DNA of 64,000 nt. Source: CAIWKO01 sp964469155 (lineage in GTDB: Bacteria; Bacteroidota; Bacteroidia; Bacteroidales; CAIWKO01). Both the position numbers and the translations under genes were made by a program. The stretch lies in contig CAYXXU010000001.1 in the NCBI GenBank assembly GCA_964469155.1, positions 62,001 to 126,000 on the forward strand, given 5' to 3'. Positions 24,161 to 32,493 of the stretch are shown here, one piece after another. The number at the start of each line of letters is the position of its first letter. Position 1 is the first letter of the stretch. The notes under the pieces were generated by a model that saw nothing but the letters and a program-made list of their open reading frames with translations, had not been told where the DNA came from and searched no databases.

Positions 24161-25639
24161 ATGAAAAAGCTTTTACCCCTAACCATATCCATACTTTTTA
24201 CTTTACTATTACCCACGGTTGCCCATTCGCAGGCAATCAAATTCAACAAGACTTACGGGCAGATGCCATACAATTATGGCAAACGAATTATACAGGCAAA
24301 CGATGAGGGCTATTTTATATTGGCAAACGAGAACGGCAATATTGCCAATACCAATATCCATATCATCCGAACCGATTCGCTGGGCATTATTCTTTACGAG
24401 AAAACCATCGGCGATGCTTCTATTTACTCGGCAAATGATTTTATACGAACCTCAGATAATGGTTTTTTAATAACAGGACTCACCAACAAACATTCGCAAA
24501 GTGGGTACGATGTGCTTTTGGTTAAAACCGATTCGAATGCCAATGTTCTGTGGGAGAAAACCTATGGAGGTACTGACTGGGATATAGGAAATGCGGTAAT
24601 AGAAACCCCCGATGATGCTTACCTGGTAGCAGGGCAAACCTATAGTTACGGGCCCGGACAAGGAAATATTTACGTGATCAAAACCAACCTGAGCGGTGAT
24701 ACACTATGGACGAGGGTTTTCGGAGGCGACAGCACCGATTATGCCATGTCGGCAGATAACAAATTAGATAGCACTTACCTGATAGGCGCCACCACCAATA
24801 GTTTCGGGCATGGCAACTTCGATGGTTATGTGTTGAATCTTAAACCAAACGGCGATACCCTTTGGACACAAACCTACGGGGAAGACAAGGAAGACATTAT
24901 TTATTCGATCAAACAAACTCCCGACTCAGGTTTTGTGTTTGTGGGTTCTACCATGAGCTATAATGCAATTGAGCATGAGTCGTGGCTGATGAAATACAAT
25001 AGAAACAAAATTTTAGAATGGAAAATGCCGGAAGACTGGGAAATTGGCTGGGCAGATGATGTTAATTACAGCGTTTCCATCGGCGACTCAGGGCGCTACC
25101 TATTAACTGGTTTTACCACAGGTGCCGGTAATGGAGGTAAAGAATTAAGTTTTTTAGTTATTGGCGATTATCATGAGTTCATCTGCAGCCATACCGACGG
25201 TTCCACGGATGATGAAATAGGAACCTATGCCATAAAAACCCGCGATGGAGGATATATTATTATCGGGACATCAGATGGACTCGGCAACGGGATATCGAAC
25301 ATTTATGTTGTAAAAATTGCTGGCGACTGCAGTTACAGCCTGACTACCGAAAATATTACCGATGTTAAAGAGGAGGCAAACCCCGACCATTCATTTTTTG
25401 GCATCTACCCAAGTATCAATGAAGGGTTGTTTTTCGTAAAACTCAGTGATAATAGTTTCTCCGGCAAATATTCTGTTCATATCTCGGACCTTATGGGAAA
25501 AACCGTATATTCTCAAATCATTGATCAACATGATGCTTTCGGAAATTTGGTAGATATTTCGCACGAAGCCTCAGGGTTGTATTTTGTCACGGTGTACAAT
25601 GACCATGATTTTGCATGCCTTAAAATCATAAAACAGTAG
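24161..25639 (+). CDS. T9SS-secreted beta-propeller-like protein
   Basis: 492-aa secreted protein. Signal peptide ends TVAHSQA. Residues ~25-400 contain about seven ~55-residue repeats of the form KTYGGTDWDIGNAVIET ... LVAGQTYSYG ... IYVIKTNLSGDTLWTRVFGG, typical of Bacteroidota propeller-like surface proteins. Residues ~425-492 are a T9SS type A sorting domain (FFGIYPSINEGLFFVKL, VHISDLMGKTVYSQ, ASGLYFVTVYND). The start at 24161, 1 bp after the previous stop, places the signal peptide correctly; the longer frame from 24092 overlaps the barrel gene. Confidence 0.87.
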   Translation: MKKLLPLTISILFTLLLPTVAHSQAIKFNKTYGQMPYNYGKRIIQANDEGYFILANENGNIANTNIHIIRTDSLGIILYEKTIGDASIYSANDFIRTSDNGFLITGLTNKHSQSGYDVLLVKTDSNANVLWEKTYGGTDWDIGNAVIETPDDAYLVAGQTYSYGPGQGNIYVIKTNLSGDTLWTRVFGGDSTDYAMSADNKLDSTYLIGATTNSFGHGNFDGYVLNLKPNGDTLWTQTYGEDKEDIIYSIKQTPDSGFVFVGSTMSYNAIEHESWLMKYNRNKILEWKMPEDWEIGWADDVNYSVSIGDSGRYLLTGFTTGAGNGGKELSFLVIGDYHEFICSHTDGSTDDEIGTYAIKTRDGGYIIIGTSDGLGNGISNIYVVKIAGDCSYSLTTENITDVKEEANPDHSFFGIYPSINEGLFFVKLSDNSFSGKYSVHISDLMGKTVYSQIIDQHDAFGNLVDISHEASGLYFVTVYNDHDFACLKIIKQ

Positions 25640-25642
25640 AAC

Positions 25643-27112
25643 ATGCAAACCCCATCCTTTATCAATAACAATAAAATTATGATAACATCACTATTGTTGT
25701 TCTTATTGAATTTTATGGTAAAAATTTATGGGATAACTGCCTGCGATATTGCAATGGATGAACCATTCAGCATATTTTATGCACAAATGGACCTTACCTC
25801 CATTTTCAAGATGCTGGCAAACGAAAATAATCCTGCTTTGCATTTTATTCTGCTGCATTTCTGGATAAAACTGTTCGGTATCAGCGCGTTTTCGGTGCGC
25901 TTTCTGTCGGTTCTATTCAGTTCGATGACCGTGGTAGTGATCTACCTTACCGGCAGGAAATTCTTTTCGTATCAGACCGGCATATTTGCCTCCTTTATTT
26001 TTACTTTTTCGGAGTTTCACATGTATTTTTCGCACGAAGCCCGCGTATATCCTCTCTTTGTTTTTTTGACAGCACTGAGCCTTTATTTATTCCTGCAAAC
26101 AGGCAAAGAACCCAAAAAGAATGGAGCCTTTATAGGATTATTAGTCACCAATATTCTGCTGATCTATTCGCATTACTTCGGTTTTTTTGTGATCGCTGCC
26201 GAATTCATCAGTATGCTCTTCTTGTCCAATCTGCGAAGTGTTTATAAAAAGTTTATTCTGGTGTTCCTGCTCACTGCGGTTTCTTACCTTCCCAATATCA
26301 TAATTTTTATTCAGCGCTTTACGGTTTCGGTGCAGCATGGCACCTGGGTTAGGAGACCAGAAATAACCGAATTGTACGGCAACCTCAACCGATTCCTCAA
26401 TTCGAAATACGCCATGCTGGTGCTTCTGGTCTGTATGTTGGTTAACCTGATCTTTATTCTGTGGAAAAAGCAATTCAGGAGAAAATTTATTGCCTTTCTG
26501 AAAGACAACCCTTCCCGGATTGTTATTATTTGGTTCGTTTTTCCTTATCTAAGCATGTTTGTTTTATCTTTTTGGGTTCCCATGTTTCTCGACCGTTATA
26601 TTATATTTACCAGTGTGGCCTTTTACCTGCTTATTGCCATGTTTTTATCGAAGTTCACCGATACCCGTGTATTGAAGCTGTTCTCTTTTTTCGCCATATT
26701 GGCGGCCATGATGTGGGATTTCAGCCTTACTCCCGATAATAAACGCAAGGTCGACGAAGTGGTTCAGACCGTAAAAGAAATGAAAGTAAAGAACCCGGAT
26801 ATGCTGCTCATCATTTCGCCCGAATACAGCTACCTCGAATTCAGTTATCACTATAACATCGGATATTTCAAAGATTATAACAATACTATATCCCTGCTAA
26901 ATCGTGAAAATATTTATCCCCTTCGCGATCTTACCCTATTCGATAAAAGTAAATTGCAAAACCGCAGGGTGGTTTATCTGGATTGCGGCAGCGAATTTGC
27001 TTTTGGAAAAAACCCGGTGCTGAACGAATTAAAGTCGAGCCGGCAGGAAGATTCAACCATTTATGTGTACGAAATATACACCCTGCACTGTTTCAGCCCC
27101 ATCAAACAATAA
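25643..27112 (+). CDS. GT39-like membrane glycosyltransferase (ArnT/PMT-type)
   Basis: 489-aa polytopic protein with about 11 hydrophobic helices in the first ~360 residues and a soluble C-terminal part. Near the N-terminus, CDIAMDEPFSIFYAQ provides the acidic lumenal motif expected of GT-C enzymes, followed by NNPALHFILLHFWIKLFG and FSVRFLSVLFSS, which are typical of the PF13231/GT39 group. Such enzymes transfer a sugar from a polyprenyl-phosphate donor to lipid or protein on the outer face of the inner membrane. As the last gene of the operon it may glycosylate one of its envelope partners; this is inference. Confidence 0.82.
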   Translation: MQTPSFINNNKIMITSLLLFLLNFMVKIYGITACDIAMDEPFSIFYAQMDLTSIFKMLANENNPALHFILLHFWIKLFGISAFSVRFLSVLFSSMTVVVIYLTGRKFFSYQTGIFASFIFTFSEFHMYFSHEARVYPLFVFLTALSLYLFLQTGKEPKKNGAFIGLLVTNILLIYSHYFGFFVIAAEFISMLFLSNLRSVYKKFILVFLLTAVSYLPNIIIFIQRFTVSVQHGTWVRRPEITELYGNLNRFLNSKYAMLVLLVCMLVNLIFILWKKQFRRKFIAFLKDNPSRIVIIWFVFPYLSMFVLSFWVPMFLDRYIIFTSVAFYLLIAMFLSKFTDTRVLKLFSFFAILAAMMWDFSLTPDNKRKVDEVVQTVKEMKVKNPDMLLIISPEYSYLEFSYHYNIGYFKDYNNTISLLNRENIYPLRDLTLFDKSKLQNRRVVYLDCGSEFAFGKNPVLNELKSSRQEDSTIYVYEIYTLHCFSPIKQ

Positions 27113-27127
27113 AACACCTGAAACCCC

Positions 27128-27775
27128 CTATTTCTCAAACTTATACTTTTTCTCCCCTGCCAGTATCTTAACCTGCAAATGATTCTCAGGCGGTGGTATG
27201 GGGCAGGAGTACTTCGGATTATGATAACAGCACAAGGGATTATAGGCTTTGTTGAAGTCGATCACCAGTTCGTCGCCTTCAGGTATCTGAAGTTCGAGAA
27301 AACGGCCGCCTCCATAGGTTTGCTTGCCGTTGGTCAGGTCTTTGAAGGGCAGAAAGAGGTCGTTCTTGTATTGAGGGTCGTTTATGAGTTTCATAAATTG
27401 GTAAACACTCAACTTGCACTCTTTTCCATCGAGCACAAAGGTTGCCACGCCATATTTACGGTAGGTTCCGGTGTTGCCTTTTGAACGGAGCATTTCGAAA
27501 GGTTTCTCGTCGGGGGTCAGCACCAGTTTGGCTGCCACTCGGTATTGGGTCCGTATGGGGAAGAATTCTATCTCCTTAAAAACTTTTATTCCCTCTTTGG
27601 TCAGGGGTGTTTGTGTGCTGTCGCGGAATTCGTCGTTCATTTTTTTGCGAAAATCCAGGTTGTCGTCCATGAATTTTGTTGTGGATGACTGGCCAAAAAT
27701 ACCAGCAATATCTAGTAAAATAAATGCTAAAAGAACCGTGGCTTTCAGGAGAGAATATTTCTCAATGACCTTCAT
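27128..27775 (-). CDS. DUF1684 family secreted protein
   Basis: 215 aa with a signal peptide (~1-29, ending GIFGQ). DUF1684 hallmarks: FFPIRTQYRVAAKLVLTP, FVLDGKECKLSVYQF, PFKDLTNGKQTYGGGRFLEL, and the signature VIDFNKAYNPLCCYHNP then YSCPIPPPENHL. The family's biochemical role is unknown. Convergent with the GT39-like gene (15 bp apart). A -7 box only ~12 bp upstream of the ATG suggests a very short leader. Confidence 0.93.
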   Translation of the reverse strand: MKVIEKYSLLKATVLLAFILLDIAGIFGQSSTTKFMDDNLDFRKKMNDEFRDSTQTPLTKEGIKVFKEIEFFPIRTQYRVAAKLVLTPDEKPFEMLRSKGNTGTYRKYGVATFVLDGKECKLSVYQFMKLINDPQYKNDLFLPFKDLTNGKQTYGGGRFLELQIPEGDELVIDFNKAYNPLCCYHNPKYSCPIPPPENHLQVKILAGEKKYKFEK

Positions 27776-27786
27776 GCTTTTTTTAT

Positions 27787-27794
27787 CAAAAATA
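27787..27794 (-). promoter_or_regulatory. -7 promoter box TATTTTTG
   Basis: Minus-strand TAnnTTTG match 12 bp before the DUF1684 gene's ATG. Confidence 0.55.
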
Positions 27795-28001
27795 CTACAT
27801 TTTTATTTACCATCTTTTTTTAGGTCTTTTCACCTTTTCTTTATTATCTCAACAGGAGAACTATCCAACAAGACACGAAAACACCAAAACTCACCAAATA
27901 CTAAAAATTATTTTGGTGTAAATAGGTGCTTTGGAGATTTGTGCCATAGGCATCCCTCGGGAGTGGCAAAAAAAATTCCGCTTACACAAAATAAATAATC
28001 C

Positions 28002-28009
28002 TATTTTTG
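28002..28009 (+). promoter_or_regulatory. -7 promoter box TATTTTTG
   Basis: Exact TAnnTTTG match that lies inside the longest possible ORF (from 27931), so the true start must be further down; the GTG at 28036 is 27 bp after it. Confidence 0.6.
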
Positions 28010-28035
28010 TACTAATACAAAACCATATTATCATA

Positions 28036-29082
28036 GTGCCAAAGCAAGCCTCCGAAAAACTCATCAGCGCTTTCCAAAAGTTCTACCAATTCGCGAAACG
28101 TTTCGGGCTGGACGGGTTTATTGTGATGCTGATCGCTATGATACTACTAGCAAAACTTTGGCCACAGGCAGGTGCCAAAGATTCGGTGGTGCCCTTGTCT
28201 GCTATGGCGCATGTGGGTGTTTCGCTCATCTTCTTTTTCTACGGATTGCTGCTTAGCCCCAAAAAACTTTTGGAGGGCATCAGCAACTGGAGGCTGCACC
28301 TGTTGATACAATGCACCACTTTTTTGCTGTTTCCGCTGATAGTGCTTCTGGCCCGACTGCTGACAGGAAGCCTGGTAAATGATACCCTTTGGCTGGGTGT
28401 GTTTTTTGTGGCCTGTCTGCCATCAACGGTCACTTCGGCCGTAGTGATGGTTTCCATTGCCGGTGGAAATATTCCGGCAGCCATATTCAATGCCAGCCTT
28501 TCGATGCTGATAGGGATATTTATTACGCCTCTGCTGATGGGTTTGTATATGGGTGCCTCTTCAGGCAGTTTCGAACTGGGACCTATACTCCTGAAACTAT
28601 TATGGCAGGTATTGCTGCCTGTGGTGGTGGGCATATTGCTGAATGCAAAATTCGGAGCTTTTGCCGATAAACATCGCAAACGCCTGCGCTATTTCGACCA
28701 GGGTGTCATACTGTTGATAGTTTATACGGCCTTTTGCGAGTCGTTTGCCAAAAAGATGTTCGAAGGCTATTCGTGGGAGTTTCTGTTGTTGCTGGGTGCG
28801 GGTATGGTGGCCATGTTCTATACGGCTTACGGCATAGTGTATGTAATTAGCAGCCTGCTGCGTTTTACACTCGAAGATAAGATTGCCGCCCAGTTTTGCG
28901 GTTCGAAGAAGTCGCTGGTGCATGGCACGGTGATGGCTAAGGTGTTGTTTACCCACAATCCTAATATGGGAATTATTTTGCTGCCAATTATGATGTATCA
29001 TGCACTGCAACTGATTACGGTGAGTATTATTGCGCAGTGGTTCAGGAGGAGGACGGAAATTCACCGCAGAGTTGCCGAGTAG
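28036..29082 (+). CDS. Bile acid:sodium symporter-like transporter (SBF_like, YfeH type)
   Basis: 348-aa polytopic membrane protein with about 9-10 helices. Landmarks of the SBF_like family: MAHVGVSLIFFFYGLLLSP, LVNDTLWLGVFFVACLPSTVTSAVVMVSIAGGN (the conserved PSTVxSxVxMxxxAGGN crossover, written here in part), FNASLSMLIGIFITP, and CGSKKSLVHGTVMAKVLF. Substrate is unknown. I prefer the GTG start at 28036 (MPKQASEKLI...) because a promoter lies upstream of it and inside the longer frame. The stop codon TAG is the first trinucleotide of a group II intron remnant, so the native C-terminus may have been longer. Confidence 0.85.
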   Translation: MPKQASEKLISAFQKFYQFAKRFGLDGFIVMLIAMILLAKLWPQAGAKDSVVPLSAMAHVGVSLIFFFYGLLLSPKKLLEGISNWRLHLLIQCTTFLLFPLIVLLARLLTGSLVNDTLWLGVFFVACLPSTVTSAVVMVSIAGGNIPAAIFNASLSMLIGIFITPLLMGLYMGASSGSFELGPILLKLLWQVLLPVVVGILLNAKFGAFADKHRKRLRYFDQGVILLIVYTAFCESFAKKMFEGYSWEFLLLLGAGMVAMFYTAYGIVYVISSLLRFTLEDKIAAQFCGSKKSLVHGTVMAKVLFTHNPNMGIILLPIMMYHALQLITVSIIAQWFRRRTEIHRRVAE

Positions 29083-29149
29083 GAAAAGGGGAATTACACC
29101 CCTAATCCTCTCACAGAACAGTACTTGACAGTCTCCCGTCATAAGGCTC
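29079..29149 (-). mobile_element. Group II intron 3' remnant (domains V and VI)
   Basis: On the minus strand, 29149-29116 is a 34-nt domain V: it begins GAGCC (AGC triad at positions 2-4), has a GAGA tetraloop between GACGG and CTGTC, an AA at the 2-nt bulge site, and ends GTTC. It is the canonical 34-nt length with the same scaffold as well-studied domain V, apart from two lower-stem mismatches. It is followed by a domain-VI-like hairpin (AGGGG / CCCCT) ending CCTAC at 29079. No reverse transcriptase or 5' intron part is present up to 29428. The exact 3' edge may lie up to ~5 nt further into the transporter gene. Confidence 0.7.
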
Positions 29150-29428
29150 CTGTTATACTTGATAAACTTAAACATAACCTATAATCCCAGTGATAAAATA
29201 ATTTGGGATTATCGGATTAATGAGAACCACTCATACACTGAGAAACAAAGAGAAACACTTAGAAATAAGACTAAAAAACATAGTGTCTTTTAGTGTCCGC
29301 CGCGGCAGATTAGGTCCTTGAAGGTTATCTTACTTTTCGGCAAAATATAACATTTCCTGATATTGCAAAAAATGATAATTTTACATTCCGGAAAATAGTA
29401 AACCGCAGCCGCATAAAAACTCAAAAGT
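29150..29428. repeat. Spacer with a dispersed repeat copy
   Basis: Positions ~29219-29300 are a second copy of the repeat at ~2441-2520 (TGAGAACCACTCA, AGAAACAC, ACTAAAAA, then TAGTGTC ... TTAGTG). Between 29150 and 29218 I see no recognisable feature; the last ~120 bp should hold the promoter of the 29429 gene. Confidence 0.5.
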
Positions 29429-30856
29429 ATGATACAGAAAAGAAGTTCCCTGATACTACTTTCCGTGCTGATATTTTTGCTGCTTCCGTTTTTCGTGTTG
29501 ACGTTTTTTGTGCATCCCTCTGCCGATGATTTTGGTTTTGCGGTGGTGGTTAAGGCATTGGGCCGATGGGGCTTTCAGGATGTAATGTACCGCACCTGGG
29601 AGGGACGCTATTTCTCTAATTTTATTTTAAGCCTAAATCCTTTGGCCTTCGATTCGTTTGTGGGATATAAGCTCTTTTCGTTATTTCTGTCAGCCTCCTT
29701 TGTTGGCTCGGTGGCTTACCTGGTACATGTATTCTTCAAAGAACAGTTCAAGGGGGTTTCCAAGGCCATAGTGATACTATTGCTGACGCTCCTTTATCTT
29801 AACATCATGCCTTCATCTGCCGAAACCATTTACTGGATGACCGGCGCCATCGTATATTTTATTCCCACAATACTCACCTTAATTTTTCTGCCCCTTGTGG
29901 TTCAGGGGGTAAATTATAAAGAGCGAAAACCCTGGCATGCGGTGGTGGTATGTGTGCTGGGATGCTGCATATGCGGAAGCAACGAGATCAGCTTTATTTT
30001 TCTTCTGGAGATTCTGGGGCTACTCATACTGTATCATTTTAAAGACCGCTCAGCCCTGAAATTTTTACTGCCGGTGCTGGTGGTGCTCATTATTTCGGCA
30101 GCCATCGACATTATTGCCCCGGGTAATTATGTGAGAATGACAAATTTCTCAAATGCCGGCAACATACTGTACGGCCTGAAAGAATCTGTCGTTTGCTCAG
30201 CCAAGCTTTTTGGGATACATTTCAATAGTCCTGCTTTCATCATCCTTAGCCTATTGTCGCTGCCCGTAATGTCTGCCATAAAAAACAAAGGCAATACACC
30301 CATCATACATATGAATCCCTGGCTGGCAGGTTTGCTATTGGTTTTCATTTTCATCAGTTTGTTTTTCCCGGTATGCTATTCCACGGGGCTTCCTTCGCCC
30401 ATGCGGATATACAACACCACTTCGGTACTGTTCATCATTTCGTGGTTCTACGTCGTTTATCTGTTCATTCACTACTACAACCTCGATCTGCACATCCCTA
30501 AAGCACTTCAGTCGTTGCTGTTTGTTTCTGTGGTGATCTTCTTCATGACCGGTTTCAACAAAGAACCCGGACAGCCTGTTTCTTTTTCGGGCAATATCAG
30601 CCGGGCCTTTTACGATTTGATGCTGAATGCCCCTAAATACAACAATGAATTGAATGGCCGTTATGAAATCATCAAAGCAGAAAAGGCAGCTGAGAAACAG
30701 GATATCAGGGTGCCTGCCTTATCCGTAATACCTTCCACCATTTACTTCATTGATATTTTGCCCGACTCAAGCCACTGGATAAACATCGGGACTGCTCAAT
30801 ACTTTGGCCTCAATTCCATAAGGTTACATCCGGATTCCGATACTGTGAAACAGTAG
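29429..30856 (+). CDS. Polytopic membrane protein, DUF6056-like
   Basis: 475 aa with about 11 membrane helices up to residue ~385 and a short soluble tail. The N-terminal lumenal motif HPSADDFGFA and YRTWEGRYFSNFIL match the DxF...W.GRY pattern of DUF6056 membrane proteins, which look like GT-C-type glycosyltransferases. A weak GT-C relationship is supported by the acidic pair after helix 1. The C-terminal segment has no known fold. Single gene; product of unknown function, probably envelope glycan or lipid related. Confidence 0.7.
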   Translation: MIQKRSSLILLSVLIFLLLPFFVLTFFVHPSADDFGFAVVVKALGRWGFQDVMYRTWEGRYFSNFILSLNPLAFDSFVGYKLFSLFLSASFVGSVAYLVHVFFKEQFKGVSKAIVILLLTLLYLNIMPSSAETIYWMTGAIVYFIPTILTLIFLPLVVQGVNYKERKPWHAVVVCVLGCCICGSNEISFIFLLEILGLLILYHFKDRSALKFLLPVLVVLIISAAIDIIAPGNYVRMTNFSNAGNILYGLKESVVCSAKLFGIHFNSPAFIILSLLSLPVMSAIKNKGNTPIIHMNPWLAGLLLVFIFISLFFPVCYSTGLPSPMRIYNTTSVLFIISWFYVVYLFIHYYNLDLHIPKALQSLLFVSVVIFFMTGFNKEPGQPVSFSGNISRAFYDLMLNAPKYNNELNGRYEIIKAEKAAEKQDIRVPALSVIPSTIYFIDILPDSSHWINIGTAQYFGLNSIRLHPDSDTVKQ

Positions 30857-30985
30857 AATCAAAACAATCAATGACAATGAAAGATTAAAATAATAATCTA
30901 TTGCACAACCATCACATCGCCTCTATGTGCACTTATGCTTTCTTGAGATCTCTATGTTTCTATGTGTCTATGTGGTTAAGCAAAA
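30857..30985. repeat. Short-word repeat spacer before purB
   Basis: CTATGTTTCTATGTGTCTATGTGG-like words (written in part) at ~30950-30972 belong to the same style as CTTTGTGTCTTTGTGG at ~21165. Confidence 0.45.
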
Positions 30986-31043
30986 AAAGTTCAATTGTCG
31001 ATGCTCCACGATCAATGTTCAGTGCAAACTCCACTTTTTTTCT

Positions 31044-31051
31044 TACTTTTG
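31044..31051 (+). promoter_or_regulatory. -7 promoter box TACTTTTG for purB
   Basis: Exact TAnnTTTG match 18 bp before the ATG at 31070, inside the longest ORF; it decides the start. Confidence 0.65.
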
Positions 31052-31069
31052 GCCGATAAACCCTCCCCC

Positions 31070-32407
31070 ATGGAACTAAATTCCCTCACCTCCGTTTCGC
31101 CCGTCGATGGCCGCTATCGCAAAGCCACCGAAATCCTCACTGATTATTTTTCGGAATATGCCCTCATCAAAAAACGGGTGTATGTAGAAGCGGAATACTT
31201 CATTGAGCTTTGCCCCGTGCTGCCTGCCCTGTGGGAAGTAAGCGCCGATGATCTCTACAAGATACGCAACATCTACGGCGATTTCAGCCTGCAGGATGCC
31301 GTCAAAGTAAAGGAATACGAAGCCGTCACCAATCATGATGTGAAGGCGGTGGAATACTTCATGCGACAGAAGTTCGATGAATTAGGCCTTTCAAAATACA
31401 AGGAGTTTATTCATTTCGGACTTACCTCACAGGACATCAACAACACCGCCCTGCCCCTGCTGATGAAAGAAGCCCAGGCCAATGTACTGCGGCCTATGCT
31501 GTATGTACTGCTCGACCATCTGCACCTGATGGTACACGATTGGAAAGACATCCCCATGCTGGCCCGCACCCACGGACAACCTGCCTCACCCACCCGTCTG
31601 GGAAAAGAGATCAGGGTATTTGCCGAACGCTTATTGGGTCAGATCAGGTATTTCGACCTTATTCCCTTCGAAGGGAAATTCGGAGGAGCCACCGGCAACT
31701 TCAACGCCCATTGTGTGGCTTATCCAGGTCTCGACTGGCATGACTTTGGGAATAAATTCCTCGAACGAATCGGACTGAAACGCCAGCAATGCACTACCCA
31801 GATAGAGCATTACGACAACCTGGCCGCCTATTTCGACACCCTGAAACGCATCAACACCATTTGCACCGACCTCTGCCGCGATATGTGGACTTACATTTCC
31901 ATGGATTATTTCCGTCAGAAGATAAAAAAGGACGAGGTAGGTTCTTCTGCCATGCCGCATAAGGTGAATCCCATTGATTTCGAGAATGCTGAAGGCAACT
32001 TCGGACTGGCCAACGTCCTGTTCGGATTCCTGTCAGAGAAGCTACCCGTATCACGCCTGCAGCGCGACCTCACCGATTCCACTGTCACCCGCAACATAGG
32101 CGTGCCAGTGGCTCATATGCTCATTGCCCTGAAATCGCTAAAACGCGGCCTCGACAAGCTCCTTATCAACGAAACCAAGATAGCCTCCGACCTGGAACAC
32201 AACTGGGCCGTGGTAGCCGAAGCCATTCAAACCATTTTGCGTCGCGAAAACTACCCCGATCCTTACAACGCCCTCAAAGCACTTACCCGCACCCATCAAA
32301 CCATCACCAAAGAAAGCATACAGGAATTCATAGAAACCCTTACGGTGAACGAAGCCGTAAAAGAAGAATTAAGGAACATCACACCGCAGAATTATACGGG
32401 GAAGTAG
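31070..32407 (+). CDS. purB: Adenylosuccinate lyase
   Basis: 445-aa fumarase/aspartase-superfamily enzyme that removes fumarate from SAICAR and adenylosuccinate in purine synthesis. Visible motifs: VSPVDGRYR at the N-terminus, ARTHGQPASPTRLGKE (catalytic His region), TQIEHYDNLAAYFDTL, and the family signature SSAMPHKVNPIDFENAEGN at ~290-308. The E. coli-type PurB N-terminus (SLTSVSPVDGRY) indicates the long-form subfamily. Start chosen at 31070 because the promoter lies between it and the upstream ATG. Monocistronic. Confidence 0.96.
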   Translation: MELNSLTSVSPVDGRYRKATEILTDYFSEYALIKKRVYVEAEYFIELCPVLPALWEVSADDLYKIRNIYGDFSLQDAVKVKEYEAVTNHDVKAVEYFMRQKFDELGLSKYKEFIHFGLTSQDINNTALPLLMKEAQANVLRPMLYVLLDHLHLMVHDWKDIPMLARTHGQPASPTRLGKEIRVFAERLLGQIRYFDLIPFEGKFGGATGNFNAHCVAYPGLDWHDFGNKFLERIGLKRQQCTTQIEHYDNLAAYFDTLKRINTICTDLCRDMWTYISMDYFRQKIKKDEVGSSAMPHKVNPIDFENAEGNFGLANVLFGFLSEKLPVSRLQRDLTDSTVTRNIGVPVAHMLIALKSLKRGLDKLLINETKIASDLEHNWAVVAEAIQTILRRENYPDPYNALKALTRTHQTITKESIQEFIETLTVNEAVKEELRNITPQNYTGK

Positions 32408-32470
32408 TTTGGAGTTCGGAGTTTGGAGTTCGGAGTTCGGAGTTTGGAGTTGGTCCACTCCACACTCCGA
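32408..32470. repeat. 7-bp word repeat GGAGTTY
   Basis: Six consecutive heptamers (32411-32452): GGAGTTC, GGAGTTT, GGAGTTC, GGAGTTC, GGAGTTT, GGAGTTG. They are followed by complementary ACTCCGAACTCC, which could fold back as a terminator-like hairpin between the convergent purB and radical SAM genes. Confidence 0.75.
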
Positions 32471-32493
32471 ACTCCAGGCACTCAAGGCACTTC

